DNA of 64,000 nucleotides from Dehalococcoidia bacterium (lineage in GTDB: Bacteria; Chloroflexota; Dehalococcoidia; SpSt-223). The stretch is from positions 620,001 through 684,000 of the forward strand of contig BPIC01000002.1 of assembly GCA_026003895.1 (NCBI GenBank). The letters are read 5' to 3'. A model generated the notes under the pieces. It made no database searches. It was given only the letters and a program-made list of their open reading frames with translations, and was not told where the DNA came from. Below are positions 37,261 through 45,862 of the stretch, one piece after another (position 1 is the first letter of the stretch; the number at the start of each line of letters is the position of its first letter). The position numbers and the translations under genes are program-made.

Positions 37261-38223
37261 ATGGGACGACGGCGACGAACCCCGCTTTGGGGAAGCCTGA
37301 TGGCGGTGTGCCTTGCCGCGTGCACCATGACGCCGGCCCCCACTCCCACCCCGAGCGCTGGTACCGTCGCCGATCCAACTCCGCAGGTCACTGTCGCCGC
37401 GCCGACCGGCCTGCGGGGTCGAGTCGTCTACCACGCGCGAATCGGAACGGACAATCAAATCTTTGTGCTCGACCTTGAAAGTGGGAAAACCACCCAGTTG
37501 ACCACGACCGGCGATAATCTCGAGCCAGACTGGTCACCTGACGGCCGACAGATCGTTTTCTCCTGCAGCGTCGGCGAGTTCTTGCAGCTATGCACGATGG
37601 ACGCCGATGGCAGCAACCGCAAGCAATTGACCGATCGCCGCTCGATGAATTTCGGTCCGGATTGGTCGCCTGACGGCAAACGAATTGTCTTTGTCTCGAA
37701 CGAGCATCGGCCCTACGCGATGTATATCCTCGAGCTGGAAACCGGGGAGGTCCGCCGGGTGCTGCCGAACCAAGGAAATGAGTCGGCGCCGAAATGGTCT
37801 CCGGACGGGAGTCGAATTCTCTACGCGGCAAACCGACGGATGGCCTTCGGCCAGTCCTTCATTTACACCGTCCGGCCCGACGGCACCGACGAGCGGCAAA
37901 TCACCACCTTTGGGCGCGACGACCGGCCAGCGTGGTCGCCGGACGGGAAGAAGATTGTCTTTCGCCGCGAGGTGTTTCAATCCTCACTTGTCAGCGGTGT
38001 CGAGCTGATCGTTCAGGACCTCGAGAGCGGCGCGGTGACCCAGCTCACGGCGAACCGCGCGACCGACGATTGGCCCGAGTTCTCACCGGATGGCAACTGG
38101 ATCATCTACACGACCGACGCGGGGAACGAGACCGACTTGATGGTCATCCCCGCGAAAGGCGGCAATCCTGCTCCAATCACCCCAGCTGGTGTACGCGGCC
38201 GTGCGCCTCACTGGCGCAACTAG
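37261..38223 (+). CDS. TolB-like beta-propeller lipoprotein (PD40/WD40 repeats)
   Basis: A 320-residue protein with a lipobox L-A-A-C near residue 21, a Thr/Pro-rich linker (about residues 24-45), and a propeller. Five copies of W-S-P-D-G-(R/K/S) plus one F-S-P-D-G-N mark successive PD40 blades, each with an I-V-F or I-L-Y strand. It should be anchored to the outer face of the membrane and bind a protein or glycan partner. A GGGGAG site precedes the ATG, and TATCAT lies further upstream. It lies between two groups of GT-C-like genes and ends four bases inside the convergent neighbour. Confidence 0.88.
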   Translation: MGRRRRTPLWGSLMAVCLAACTMTPAPTPTPSAGTVADPTPQVTVAAPTGLRGRVVYHARIGTDNQIFVLDLESGKTTQLTTTGDNLEPDWSPDGRQIVFSCSVGEFLQLCTMDADGSNRKQLTDRRSMNFGPDWSPDGKRIVFVSNEHRPYAMYILELETGEVRRVLPNQGNESAPKWSPDGSRILYAANRRMAFGQSFIYTVRPDGTDERQITTFGRDDRPAWSPDGKKIVFRREVFQSSLVSGVELIVQDLESGAVTQLTANRATDDWPEFSPDGNWIIYTTDAGNETDLMVIPAKGGNPAPITPAGVRGRAPHWRN

Positions 38224-39473
38224 CGCCCATACACCGCGACAACGCCCCACAGATTCACGCCCACCCCGGCAACGATCAACCCGGCAGTTCCAAGTCCAAG
38301 TCGCCGCCCAACTCCCAGCGCGAGGAGCACGACGGCGGGAACCATGAAGTCGAGACTGAAACGGTAGCCAAACTGCTTATAGCCCGTGTTGTAGTAGGTA
38401 AGCAGCGGGATGAGCAAGAGCACGATGGCCAACCACGCGCTCGCTACTACCACAGGAGGCCGCCGCGCCCGCGGCAAGAGCAGCAGCGCAGGCGTCGTGA
38501 CAAACAGGCTTAAACCGTTCCAGTCGGGCTTCGGCCATCCGTCCTCCCAGCGGGGCAACGCCAGAAGCATCGCGTAGGCGTTCTCCGGGATGTAGCGAAG
38601 ATTGAACCAACCATGAGCCGCGAGCTTGGCCGCGTGCGCGTCGTAGAGCACCTGCCGGGTGTAGCCGAAATCGAGGGGCGAGCCGAACCGCGCCGCGTTA
38701 TAGACCAACAGGAGCGCGGCAGCGACGCCAAGCGGTAGGGCGGCCAGCCCCACCCAGCGCGCAAGTCGAATCAGCCCGGAGCGGCTCGTGACCGCGACAC
38801 CAGAATCGGCGAAGCGTTGGGCAGTGATCCCGGCGAGCAGGGGCAGCCCGAGGACCAAGGTTGGCCGAGCAAGCATTGCCAAAGCAAGGGCGGCGCCCAC
38901 CAAAACAGGCGAGCGTCCGGTGACCGCGAGCAATGCAGCGAGTGCGACAAACAGCACTGCCGATTCCTGTCCGAGGTGCCACACTGCGCCTGAGACTGCA
39001 ATCACCCAATGGACGCTCCCTACTCCGAAAAGGACGGTGATCAGGAGGTTGTCGGTCCAGTCGAGCTGCGACCAGCCTCGACGCGCGAACGCCTCCAACA
39101 AGGCGAAGACAAGAGCGGTTGCCGCTCCGGCGAGGAGCGTGGAAAAGAAGACGGAGTTCACCCCGTCCCGTCCGGCCACCGCGACCCAAGGAAGCATGAG
39201 CACCGCCGGCAGCGGCGGAAACGGCACATACCAGCGGCCATTGTATGGAGTGAGGTCCATCGTCCAAGGTGGCGGCACGATCCACAGCCGACCGGCAAGG
39301 AACGCCTCAGCAAGCTCGGGGAAGTAGGCATAGGGATGGCTGGCCGTCACACCGAAGGCGACCGCCGTGCCCCAATACACCGCCCACGCATTGATAAAGA
39401 CGAGCGTCGCGGCCACACCGTGCGACAGGGCGAACGGACTGCGGCGCGACGCCATTGGGGAGGAGATCGTCAT
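38220..39473 (-). CDS. GT-C-like membrane protein (third family member)
   Basis: A 417-residue protein with about ten helices. It shares the key exoplasmic loop with the two larger proteins: M-D-L-T-P-Y-N-G-R-W-Y-V-P-F-P-P-L-P-A, after L-A-E-A-F-L-A-G-R-L. It lacks their soluble C-terminal beta domain. The ATG at 39473 lies seven bases after TATACT and has no ribosome site, so it is leaderless. It is divergent from the gene at 39588. A role in transferring lipid-linked sugars is inferred. Confidence 0.75.
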   Translation of the reverse strand: MTISSPMASRRSPFALSHGVAATLVFINAWAVYWGTAVAFGVTASHPYAYFPELAEAFLAGRLWIVPPPWTMDLTPYNGRWYVPFPPLPAVLMLPWVAVAGRDGVNSVFFSTLLAGAATALVFALLEAFARRGWSQLDWTDNLLITVLFGVGSVHWVIAVSGAVWHLGQESAVLFVALAALLAVTGRSPVLVGAALALAMLARPTLVLGLPLLAGITAQRFADSGVAVTSRSGLIRLARWVGLAALPLGVAAALLLVYNAARFGSPLDFGYTRQVLYDAHAAKLAAHGWFNLRYIPENAYAMLLALPRWEDGWPKPDWNGLSLFVTTPALLLLPRARRPPVVVASAWLAIVLLLIPLLTYYNTGYKQFGYRFSLDFMVPAVVLLALGVGRRLGLGTAGLIVAGVGVNLWGVVAVYGR

Positions 39474-39480
39474 CGCGCGG

Positions 39481-39486
39481 AGTATA
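39481..39486 (-). promoter_or_regulatory. -10 element TATACT, leaderless promoter
   Basis: On the minus strand TATACT ends seven bases before the ATG at 39473. The seven bases, CCGCGCG, almost match those of the promoter at 37153 (CCGCGTG). Confidence 0.55.
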
Positions 39487-39575
39487 GTCGCGTGCTGCTC
39501 GGTTTCGCGCTTGCGTTCTCGAATTCTTTTCGGCGCCTCTCATAACACGGGACGCTCATAGCTATCGGGGGTGCC

Positions 39576-39581
39576 TATACT
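39576..39581 (+). promoter_or_regulatory. -10 element TATACT, leaderless promoter
   Basis: TATACT ends six bases before the ATG at 39588. It is back to back with the promoter of 39473, about 90 bases away. Confidence 0.55.
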
Positions 39582-39587
39582 CCCGGT

Positions 39588-41183
39588 ATGGAAGCCCCTT
39601 GCATCGCGGGTTCGCCTTCCGGCGCGGCGGCGCCGCATCCGTCGATGGCCGAGCGCTGGCCCGCGATCCTCGTCGCTACGGGTGCCGTGGCGCTGCTTCT
39701 CATCGGGCGGCTAGCGGCGACCATCTGGCTCTATCGCACCGGCTTCGAGTCGCTGAGCGGCGACGGATTTCTGCGGACGCTTCTGGCCGCCGATTGGGCC
39801 GCTCGACCGTACCTGGCGGCCGGAGGTGTTTGGCTGCCGGGGCACATGGTCTCGCTTGGCGCTCTGGTCGCGGTGACTGGCGACCTCGTTCTGATCCCGC
39901 GCCTCTTCTCAATTGGGCTGGGACTGATTGCCATCGCGCTTGTCGCCGCCGTTGGCACTACCCTCGGTCGTGACGCTCGCGCTGGAGTCGTCGCCGCAGC
40001 GGTGCTGACCTTCGATCCGGTGATGCTCTGGGTCAGTGCCACCCCGCTGAACGAGAACCTTTACCTCGCGCTGACACTCCTCGCCCTGCTCGCCATCATT
40101 CGCTACGACCGAGCTGGAAGCATTGGCTGGGTTATCTTCGCAAGCGTGTTCCTCACTCTCGCCAATTCCGTTCGGTTCGAGGCCTGGCTGTTCAGCGCCG
40201 TTTTCGCTGGAGTCCTCACGTGGTGGGTCGTCCGCCGCCGTCTCCCGGCCCGGGCCCTTGTCGCCGCGGGCTTCCCCTTGATGGTTCCGGCCACGTTCTC
40301 GGCAGCAAATTGGTTCACCTTCGCCGATCCCTTGTTCTGGCCAAACGCGTTTCGCGCCTACAATGTCCGCGCCTACGGCCCCGGTCCGGACCCCGGCGGA
40401 CTCGCGACGGCGCTCTGGATCGCCCAAGGTCCGATTCTCGCGATAATCATCGTAGCGGCAGTCTGGGCGGCTCGACAGGCTCGCCCGATTCGTCTCTATC
40501 TGCTCCTTGTCGGAGTGCCGGCGGTCATCGTGCTCGTCGCATTGGCTGCGGGTCGGGAACCAATCAACAATCTGCTTCGCTACCTCGCGCCTTTTCACGC
40601 CTTGATGTGTCCGCTGGTTGGCGCGATGGCGATCGCGATGTGGGACGCCTTGCCCCGTCCAACCTTGGTTCGCGCCCTCGCGATGACCCTCGCCGGGGGG
40701 CTCCTCGTGTCCCGTGTGATGGTTGCCGGCGCACCGCCGCCGGAACCAAGTGCCTCTGGCCTCGCGGTAGGGCAGCGGATTGCGGAGCTGCGGGCCGCCG
40801 GCTCGCTCCCACAAGGACCGCTGATTGTCGACTCGAACGGTTTGGCAGTCTATGCGATGATGGTGGGGGCAAGCGACATTCAGGCGATCCTCCTCGACCG
40901 GCCGATCGATCCGGCCCGCCGCATGCCGCCGATCCTCGGGCTCGACCCGGAGCGGGTGGCAGCCTGCGTCGGCAGCGCGAACGCGGTTGGAGTAGTGGCG
41001 AGGTCGCCGGAGGTCGAACGTCTACCGGGAGCACAATTGCTTGCGGTCGTCAATGGGTACCGAATCGTCCGGCTCCAACCGGGAACGGGCGGGTGCCCGG
41101 GAGAAACCGTGCGCTGGCCAGATGTTGCACGCGACACCACGGGCCGGCTGTTCGCCGCGCTCGCCTATTCACCGGAGGGATGA
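39588..41183 (+). CDS. GT-C-like polytopic membrane protein
   Basis: A 531-residue protein with about ten helices and a soluble tail of roughly 130 residues. The first loop, L-S-G-D-G-F-L-R-T-L-L-A-A-D-W-A, has the acidic residues expected of lipid-linked sugar transferases, and F-D-P-V-M-L-W-V-S-A and N-E-N-L-Y-L-A-L follow in the manner of GT39-like proteins. It differs from the three-member family just upstream. Translation starts at a leaderless ATG. The gene overlaps by four bases an alternative fabI start and lies eight bases before the preferred one. Confidence 0.75.
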   Translation: MEAPCIAGSPSGAAAPHPSMAERWPAILVATGAVALLLIGRLAATIWLYRTGFESLSGDGFLRTLLAADWAARPYLAAGGVWLPGHMVSLGALVAVTGDLVLIPRLFSIGLGLIAIALVAAVGTTLGRDARAGVVAAAVLTFDPVMLWVSATPLNENLYLALTLLALLAIIRYDRAGSIGWVIFASVFLTLANSVRFEAWLFSAVFAGVLTWWVVRRRLPARALVAAGFPLMVPATFSAANWFTFADPLFWPNAFRAYNVRAYGPGPDPGGLATALWIAQGPILAIIIVAAVWAARQARPIRLYLLLVGVPAVIVLVALAAGREPINNLLRYLAPFHALMCPLVGAMAIAMWDALPRPTLVRALAMTLAGGLLVSRVMVAGAPPPEPSASGLAVGQRIAELRAAGSLPQGPLIVDSNGLAVYAMMVGASDIQAILLDRPIDPARRMPPILGLDPERVAACVGSANAVGVVARSPEVERLPGAQLLAVVNGYRIVRLQPGTGGCPGETVRWPDVARDTTGRLFAALAYSPEG

Positions 41184-41191
41184 GGTCGCCG

Positions 41192-41971
41192 ATGGCGGGA
41201 TTACTCGATGGGAAGGTCGCACTCGTTCTCGGCGTCGCCAACCGCTTTAGTATTGCTTGGCCAATCGCCCAAGCGCTCCATCGCGAAGGGGCGAGGGTCC
41301 TGCTCTCTTACCAAGGCGACCGTGTCGAACGGAGCGTCCGCCAGCTTGCTGAAAGCCTCGACGGAGCGATTGCCCTGCCGTGTGACGTTGGCGACGACTC
41401 CCAAATCGATTCTCTCTTCGAGGCGATCGACCGCGAAGCGGGCGGAGTGGATGCCGTGGTGCACTCGATCGCCTTTGCCCCAACGGAAGCGCTGGACGGC
41501 GCGTATCTTGCCACTAGCCGCGAGGCATTCCGAACTTCGCTTGAGGTGAGCGTCTACTCCTTGACGGCAGTGGCGCAGCGGGCCGTGCCGCGGATGGAGG
41601 CGCGAGGCGGCGGGAGCATCGTGACGCTCACGTATTTGGGCGGTGAGCGTGTCGTCCCGCATTACAACGTGATGGGGGTCGCAAAAGCAGCCCTCGATAT
41701 GAGCGTCCGGTACCTTGCTGCCGATCTCGGCGCGAAGAACATTCGCGTCAATGCGATCTCAGCCGGCCCGATTAGCACCGCTTCGTCGCGGGCCATCAAG
41801 GGTTTCCTTCAGATGGCGCACCGGACCGCCGAGATTGCTCCGCTGCGCCGGACCACCACGGCCGAGGAGGTCGCCGACACTACCGTCTACTTGCTAAGCC
41901 ATCTCGCGCGGGGAGTCACCGGAGAGGTGATTCACGTCGATTCCGGCTATCACGTGGTGGGCATGGCATAG
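41192..41971 (+). CDS. fabI: Enoyl-[acyl-carrier-protein] reductase (NADH)
   Basis: A 259-residue short-chain dehydrogenase of the FabI type, the last reductive step in fatty acid elongation. It begins M-A-G-L-L-D-G-K-V-A-L-V-L-G-V-A-N, with the family's atypical nucleotide-binding G-V-A-N-R-F-S-I-A-W, and has the catalytic Tyr158-x6-Lys165 pair in H-Y-N-V-M-G-V-A-K. An ATG at 41180 is also in frame, but a GAGG site six bases before 41192 favours the latter. Sitting next to glycosyltransferases, it may be co-transcribed with the upstream membrane gene. Confidence 0.93.
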   Translation: MAGLLDGKVALVLGVANRFSIAWPIAQALHREGARVLLSYQGDRVERSVRQLAESLDGAIALPCDVGDDSQIDSLFEAIDREAGGVDAVVHSIAFAPTEALDGAYLATSREAFRTSLEVSVYSLTAVAQRAVPRMEARGGGSIVTLTYLGGERVVPHYNVMGVAKAALDMSVRYLAADLGAKNIRVNAISAGPISTASSRAIKGFLQMAHRTAEIAPLRRTTTAEEVADTTVYLLSHLARGVTGEVIHVDSGYHVVGMA

Positions 41972-42990
41972 TGCTCTACAGCAGGGAGGAGCGTCGCCTG
42001 CTGACGGCAGGCGAGATCGCGCGGAAGGCGGTCCATCGGGTCTGGAGGATGCTTGCGCCGCCGCGACTTCCGGAGCTCGCGGCGCTCATGACGCGCTACG
42101 GTCGGCAAGGAGATGCGCCCGCTGTGCTCTTTCTCGGCGACTCGGTGCTCGATCGCGTCTCGCGCACCGACAACGATCGCCGCAGCCTGCGCACCATGCT
42201 CGAGGAGCTGGCCGACGATCGGGGCGGCGGACTGGCGCTCGGTCGTCCCGCGTTTCATCCAGGCGTCTTCGTCGCCATGATGCGTGCCGTGCTCGCGCTA
42301 CCTCAGCGTCCCCAAGCAGTGGTGGTTGCCATCAATTTGCGCTGCTTTTCGCCCCAATGGGACCGTCATCCTGGCTGGCAGTTCGAGCGTGAGATCGTTG
42401 CGTTCGAGCGGTTCGCCGCGCAGCCATTCCAGCAAGCGCCGCGCCTGCGCCCGTTTCAGCCATCTTCCGAAGCGATGCGCGCCTACGATGCAGAGCCCGT
42501 CCAGTATCTCGGGGGCGCGTTTGACACGATCGGAGGCTACCGCCGGCTGATCGCGACGAAGCCTGCAGACGAGCAGGGACAGCGCTTCCGGCGTGCCCAG
42601 ATCTTCGTCTATCACTACCTGTTCGACCTTTCGGTTGACCATCGTCGCCTGTCGCAGCTCCGCGAACTCCTCCGGCTGGCGAGCGATGCTGGGCTGCCAA
42701 CCCTGCTCTATGTGACCCCGGTGAATGTCGAGGGAGGCAGCCGGCTGGTCGGCCCGCAATTTGCCGAATGCATTGCGGCGCATGTCCGCGCGGTACGAGA
42801 CGCGCTCGATCGAGACAGACCAGTCCTCGACCTTTCGGCGTTGGTCGACTCGGACGGCTTTCTCTACCCAGAGGACCCGACCGAACATTTGAATGAGCGA
42901 GGCCGTGCCGCGCTGGTTCGGGCGCTACGGCCAGCGCTCGACGAAGTTGTTCCCTCGCGAACTCCAAGCATAATCGGACTGGCAGAGTAG
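41971..42990 (+). CDS. SGNH-hydrolase-like protein
   Basis: A 339-residue protein with F-L-G-D-S-V-L (Ser58 in GDS) and, near the end, D302-P-T-E-H306-L-N, the pair expected to complete the SGNH catalytic triad. Between them are long helical stretches. There is no signal peptide or membrane helix, although the first 40 residues are basic. Possible roles are esterase, or O-acetyl transfer or removal on polysaccharide. The GTG start overlaps the fabI stop by one base, so translation is probably coupled. Confidence 0.7.
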   Translation: MLYSREERRLLTAGEIARKAVHRVWRMLAPPRLPELAALMTRYGRQGDAPAVLFLGDSVLDRVSRTDNDRRSLRTMLEELADDRGGGLALGRPAFHPGVFVAMMRAVLALPQRPQAVVVAINLRCFSPQWDRHPGWQFEREIVAFERFAAQPFQQAPRLRPFQPSSEAMRAYDAEPVQYLGGAFDTIGGYRRLIATKPADEQGQRFRRAQIFVYHYLFDLSVDHRRLSQLRELLRLASDAGLPTLLYVTPVNVEGGSRLVGPQFAECIAAHVRAVRDALDRDRPVLDLSALVDSDGFLYPEDPTEHLNERGRAALVRALRPALDEVVPSRTPSIIGLAE

Positions 42991-43000
42991 GGAGGAATGG

Positions 43001-44059
43001 ATGCACTTCGGCTGGTACATCAACCCAGAGACCACCGGGCCAGAGCATGACGGCCGGCATATTGATGAGGTGCTCGCGCAGGCCGTGCGCGCTGAAGAGC
43101 TCGGATTTAAGGCCACGTGGATCACAGAGCATCATTTCACGCCATACAACACGTACTCGGACTGTCTGCTGTTGGCAGCGCACCTTGCCGCGTTGACGCC
43201 GTCCATGTGGCTTGGCTTCTCGCTTGCCGTCTTGCCTACCCACAACCCGATTCGCTTCGCTGAGCAGGCAAATCTGCTCGACCAGCTCACCAAGGGGAAA
43301 ATCATTATCGGGGTCGGCTCGGGCTATGGTCCCTCGGAGATGGCCGGCTTTGGCATCGACGCCAAGCGACGGCACGAAGTGTTCGACGAAGTGATCGACG
43401 TCGTCTTCAAGGCCTGGGCACACGAAGACGGCGTATTCGAATACCACACCAGCCACTACCAAGGCCGTGTCGTCGGTCGGATCATTCCTCGCTCCCACCG
43501 CCGTCCCCACCCCTATATCGCTCGCGGCACGGTTCATCCGGAATTTGCCGAAGCGTGGGGCGAGCGCGGCCAGCCGATCCTCCTCGCACCCTTCGGGACC
43601 GAGCATCTTCGAACGATGCTTGCCGCCCACCAGCGCGGCCTCGAGCGCGCCCCAGTGAGCGAAGAACAAAAACGTGAGGCACGGGAGTGGAGCCCCGTGG
43701 TGTACACGATCCACGTGGCAGAGACAGACGACGAGGCATGGCGTGACTTCCGTCCGTACCTCAATCAGCATCTTGTCTCCTACCAAGAGGCTAACACGGG
43801 CGTGAAGATGACGTGGGAAGAGGTGATGGACAAGAAGGCCGACTTCGTAACCCGATTTTCGACGAACCAGACGATCGTTGGGTCCCCGGAGACGGTCACC
43901 GCCCGGCTCCGCGAACTTGGTGAGCTTGGCATTACCCATGTCATGTGTTGGATGAATACCGGGGGCACGCCACATGAACTGGTATTGCGATCCCAAGAGT
44001 TGTTTGCGAAGCGGGTCATGCCTCAACTCACCGAGGTAACGACAAGCGTTCCGAGCTAA
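43001..44059 (+). CDS. LLM-class (luciferase-like) flavin-dependent oxidoreductase
   Basis: A 352-residue TIM-barrel flavoprotein of the bacterial luciferase superfamily. The N-terminus F-G-W-Y-I-N-P-E, the W-I-T-E-H-H-F segment and the G-V-G-S-G-Y-G-P-S-E motif, which binds the flavin phosphate, are standard. Members use FMNH2 or F420 to oxygenate small substrates, and which one applies here is unknown. The ATG has a strong GGGAGGA site seven bases upstream. It is ten bases after the SGNH gene and ends ten bases before the DNA ligase. Confidence 0.9.
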   Translation: MHFGWYINPETTGPEHDGRHIDEVLAQAVRAEELGFKATWITEHHFTPYNTYSDCLLLAAHLAALTPSMWLGFSLAVLPTHNPIRFAEQANLLDQLTKGKIIIGVGSGYGPSEMAGFGIDAKRRHEVFDEVIDVVFKAWAHEDGVFEYHTSHYQGRVVGRIIPRSHRRPHPYIARGTVHPEFAEAWGERGQPILLAPFGTEHLRTMLAAHQRGLERAPVSEEQKREAREWSPVVYTIHVAETDDEAWRDFRPYLNQHLVSYQEANTGVKMTWEEVMDKKADFVTRFSTNQTIVGSPETVTARLRELGELGITHVMCWMNTGGTPHELVLRSQELFAKRVMPQLTEVTTSVPS

Positions 44060-44062
44060 TAT
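44057..44062 (+). promoter_or_regulatory. -10 element TAATAT, leaderless promoter of DNA ligase
   Basis: TAATAT overlaps the end of the LLM gene and ends six bases before the ATG at 44069. No Shine-Dalgarno motif precedes the ATG. Confidence 0.45.
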
Positions 44063-44068
44063 CGCAGG

Positions 44069-45784
44069 ATGCTCTTTCAGGAGTTCGCTGCGCTGTTGCG
44101 GGCGATCGAGGAGACACCTAGCCGGCTTCGGACGGTCGCGCTGCTGGCCCAAGCATTCCGTCAGCTGTCGCCTGAGGAAGCGCCGAAGGCGGCGTTGCTG
44201 CTTACCGGATCGGTAGCTCCTCCCTTCACCGGCATCGAGCTTGGCATGGCCGAAATCGAGGCGGCCAAGGCCCTCGCTGTGGCGGCCAACCTTCCCGAGG
44301 CTGAAGTGCGGGCTCGCCTGCTCCAGATCGGCGACCTCGGTGCGCTTGCGGCATCGATCATGCCACCGCGGCCGGCGACCCTCCGGGTTAGCGAGGTGTT
44401 CGACACGCTCCTGCACATCGCCCGCGATGCCGGTCCCGGCTCGCAGGGCCGCAAGCGGGCCGCGCTTGCCGCGCTCCTCGCTCATGCCGGGCCGGACGAG
44501 GCACGTGTGATTTTGCGAAGTGTTACCGGAAAGCTCCGGCTCGGTGTTGGCGAAGCGACAATTCTCGACGCCTTGGCACATGCCTATCTCGGCGGCAGCG
44601 CCAAGACCCCCCTCGTCGAGCGAGCGTATTTCCTCACCTCGGACATCGCCGAGACCACCAGTCGAGCGCAGGCGGGGGAGGAAGCGCTGCGCTCTGTACG
44701 AATCGAGGTCGGCAAACCGGTGCGAATGATGCTTGCCGAACGGCTGCCGACAGCAGCGGCGATTGTCGAGGAGCTCGGTCCGCATGCGGCCGAGTACAAA
44801 TACGACGGCGAGCGTGTTCAGATCCATTGGGATGGGCACAGATTCCGTGCCTACTCGCGCCGGATCGAGGACATCACACACCAGATTCCAGACGTTCTGG
44901 AAGCGCTGCAGCCGCTGACGACGCACCCCTTCATCGTCGAAGCCGAGGCGGTGGTGTTCGACCCAGCGAGTGGAGCACTCCAACCGTTTCAGCAGGTGCT
45001 CAACCGTCGTGTTCGGCGCCTTACCACGGAGATCCTCGCTGCCTACCCCATGAAAGCGTTTGTCTTTGAGCTCCTTCACCTTGCAGGAGACGACCTTCTC
45101 GATTTGCCGTATCGCGAGCGTCGTGCTCGGCTCGAGGCGTTCGTGACCTCGAGTGAGCGACTCGCCCTTTCCACCGCAAGCCTCGTGAACGATGCGCCGG
45201 CGTTACAGGCGTTCTTTGCGGAGGCCATCAGCCAGGGGACCGAAGGTGTGGTGTGCAAGGCGCTCGATGGGCGCTACCAGCCTGGCCAGCGCGGGACATC
45301 GTGGATCAAGTACAAGGGTCCGGCGGGAGGTTCCCTAACCGATACGTTGGATCTGGTGGTTGTTGGAGCGTGGTGGGGGCGAGGCCGACGCGCCGGTGCG
45401 TACGGTAGCTTCCTAATGGCGGTTTACAACCCTGAAGACGATCGGTTCGAAACGATCACCCGATTGGGAGCCGGCCTGACTGACCAACACCTGCGCGAGC
45501 AGTTGCCGCGCCTCCTCGATCCTCTCCGCCAACCGCAACAGCCGGCAAACGTGGTCGCGACCCTTCGGCCGGATGTCTGGTTCGTGCCATCGATCGTGTT
45601 CGAGGTGCAGGCTCAGGAATTGACGCGATCGCCAATGCATACCGCAGGTGCCGGCGTTCTTGGCAACCACCGCGGGCTGGCGCTGCGGTTTCCTCGCTTC
45701 GTCCGCTATCGAGACGACAAAGGTCCTACCGACGCGACAACCACCGGCGAGGTGCTACGGCTCTTTCGACGGGGCGGCGAATAA
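44069..45784 (+). CDS. ATP-dependent DNA ligase (archaeal/LigB type)
   Basis: A 571-residue ligase. The N-terminal DNA-binding helical domain (about 1-205) has the L-R-L-G-V-G-E-A-T motif, the nucleotidyltransferase domain has motif I E-Y-K244-Y-D-G-E-R-V-Q with the lysine to be adenylated, motif IIIa F-V-F-E-L-L-H, and motif V near W-I-K-Y-K-G. The OB domain follows from about residue 430. Bacteria normally use NAD-dependent LigA for replication, so this is probably a second ligase for repair. There is no Ku or polymerase domain beside it, so a NHEJ LigD role is not supported. The start is leaderless. Confidence 0.95.
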   Translation: MLFQEFAALLRAIEETPSRLRTVALLAQAFRQLSPEEAPKAALLLTGSVAPPFTGIELGMAEIEAAKALAVAANLPEAEVRARLLQIGDLGALAASIMPPRPATLRVSEVFDTLLHIARDAGPGSQGRKRAALAALLAHAGPDEARVILRSVTGKLRLGVGEATILDALAHAYLGGSAKTPLVERAYFLTSDIAETTSRAQAGEEALRSVRIEVGKPVRMMLAERLPTAAAIVEELGPHAAEYKYDGERVQIHWDGHRFRAYSRRIEDITHQIPDVLEALQPLTTHPFIVEAEAVVFDPASGALQPFQQVLNRRVRRLTTEILAAYPMKAFVFELLHLAGDDLLDLPYRERRARLEAFVTSSERLALSTASLVNDAPALQAFFAEAISQGTEGVVCKALDGRYQPGQRGTSWIKYKGPAGGSLTDTLDLVVVGAWWGRGRRAGAYGSFLMAVYNPEDDRFETITRLGAGLTDQHLREQLPRLLDPLRQPQQPANVVATLRPDVWFVPSIVFEVQAQELTRSPMHTAGAGVLGNHRGLALRFPRFVRYRDDKGPTDATTTGEVLRLFRRGGE

Positions 45785-45862
45785 CGCGAGGTATCCCCCA
45801 CTTGGGCCGGTTGTCCTCGGCCGTTTGCCCGGTGATACTCCCTCCAACATTCGCGGCAGAGG

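Noticed and set aside
42332..45079. A 915-codon open frame on the minus strand across three plus-strand genes
   Set aside because: It is antisense to fully supported genes (SGNH-like, LLM, DNA ligase). GC-rich codon bias keeps the opposite frame free of stops, and the product has no recognisable motif.
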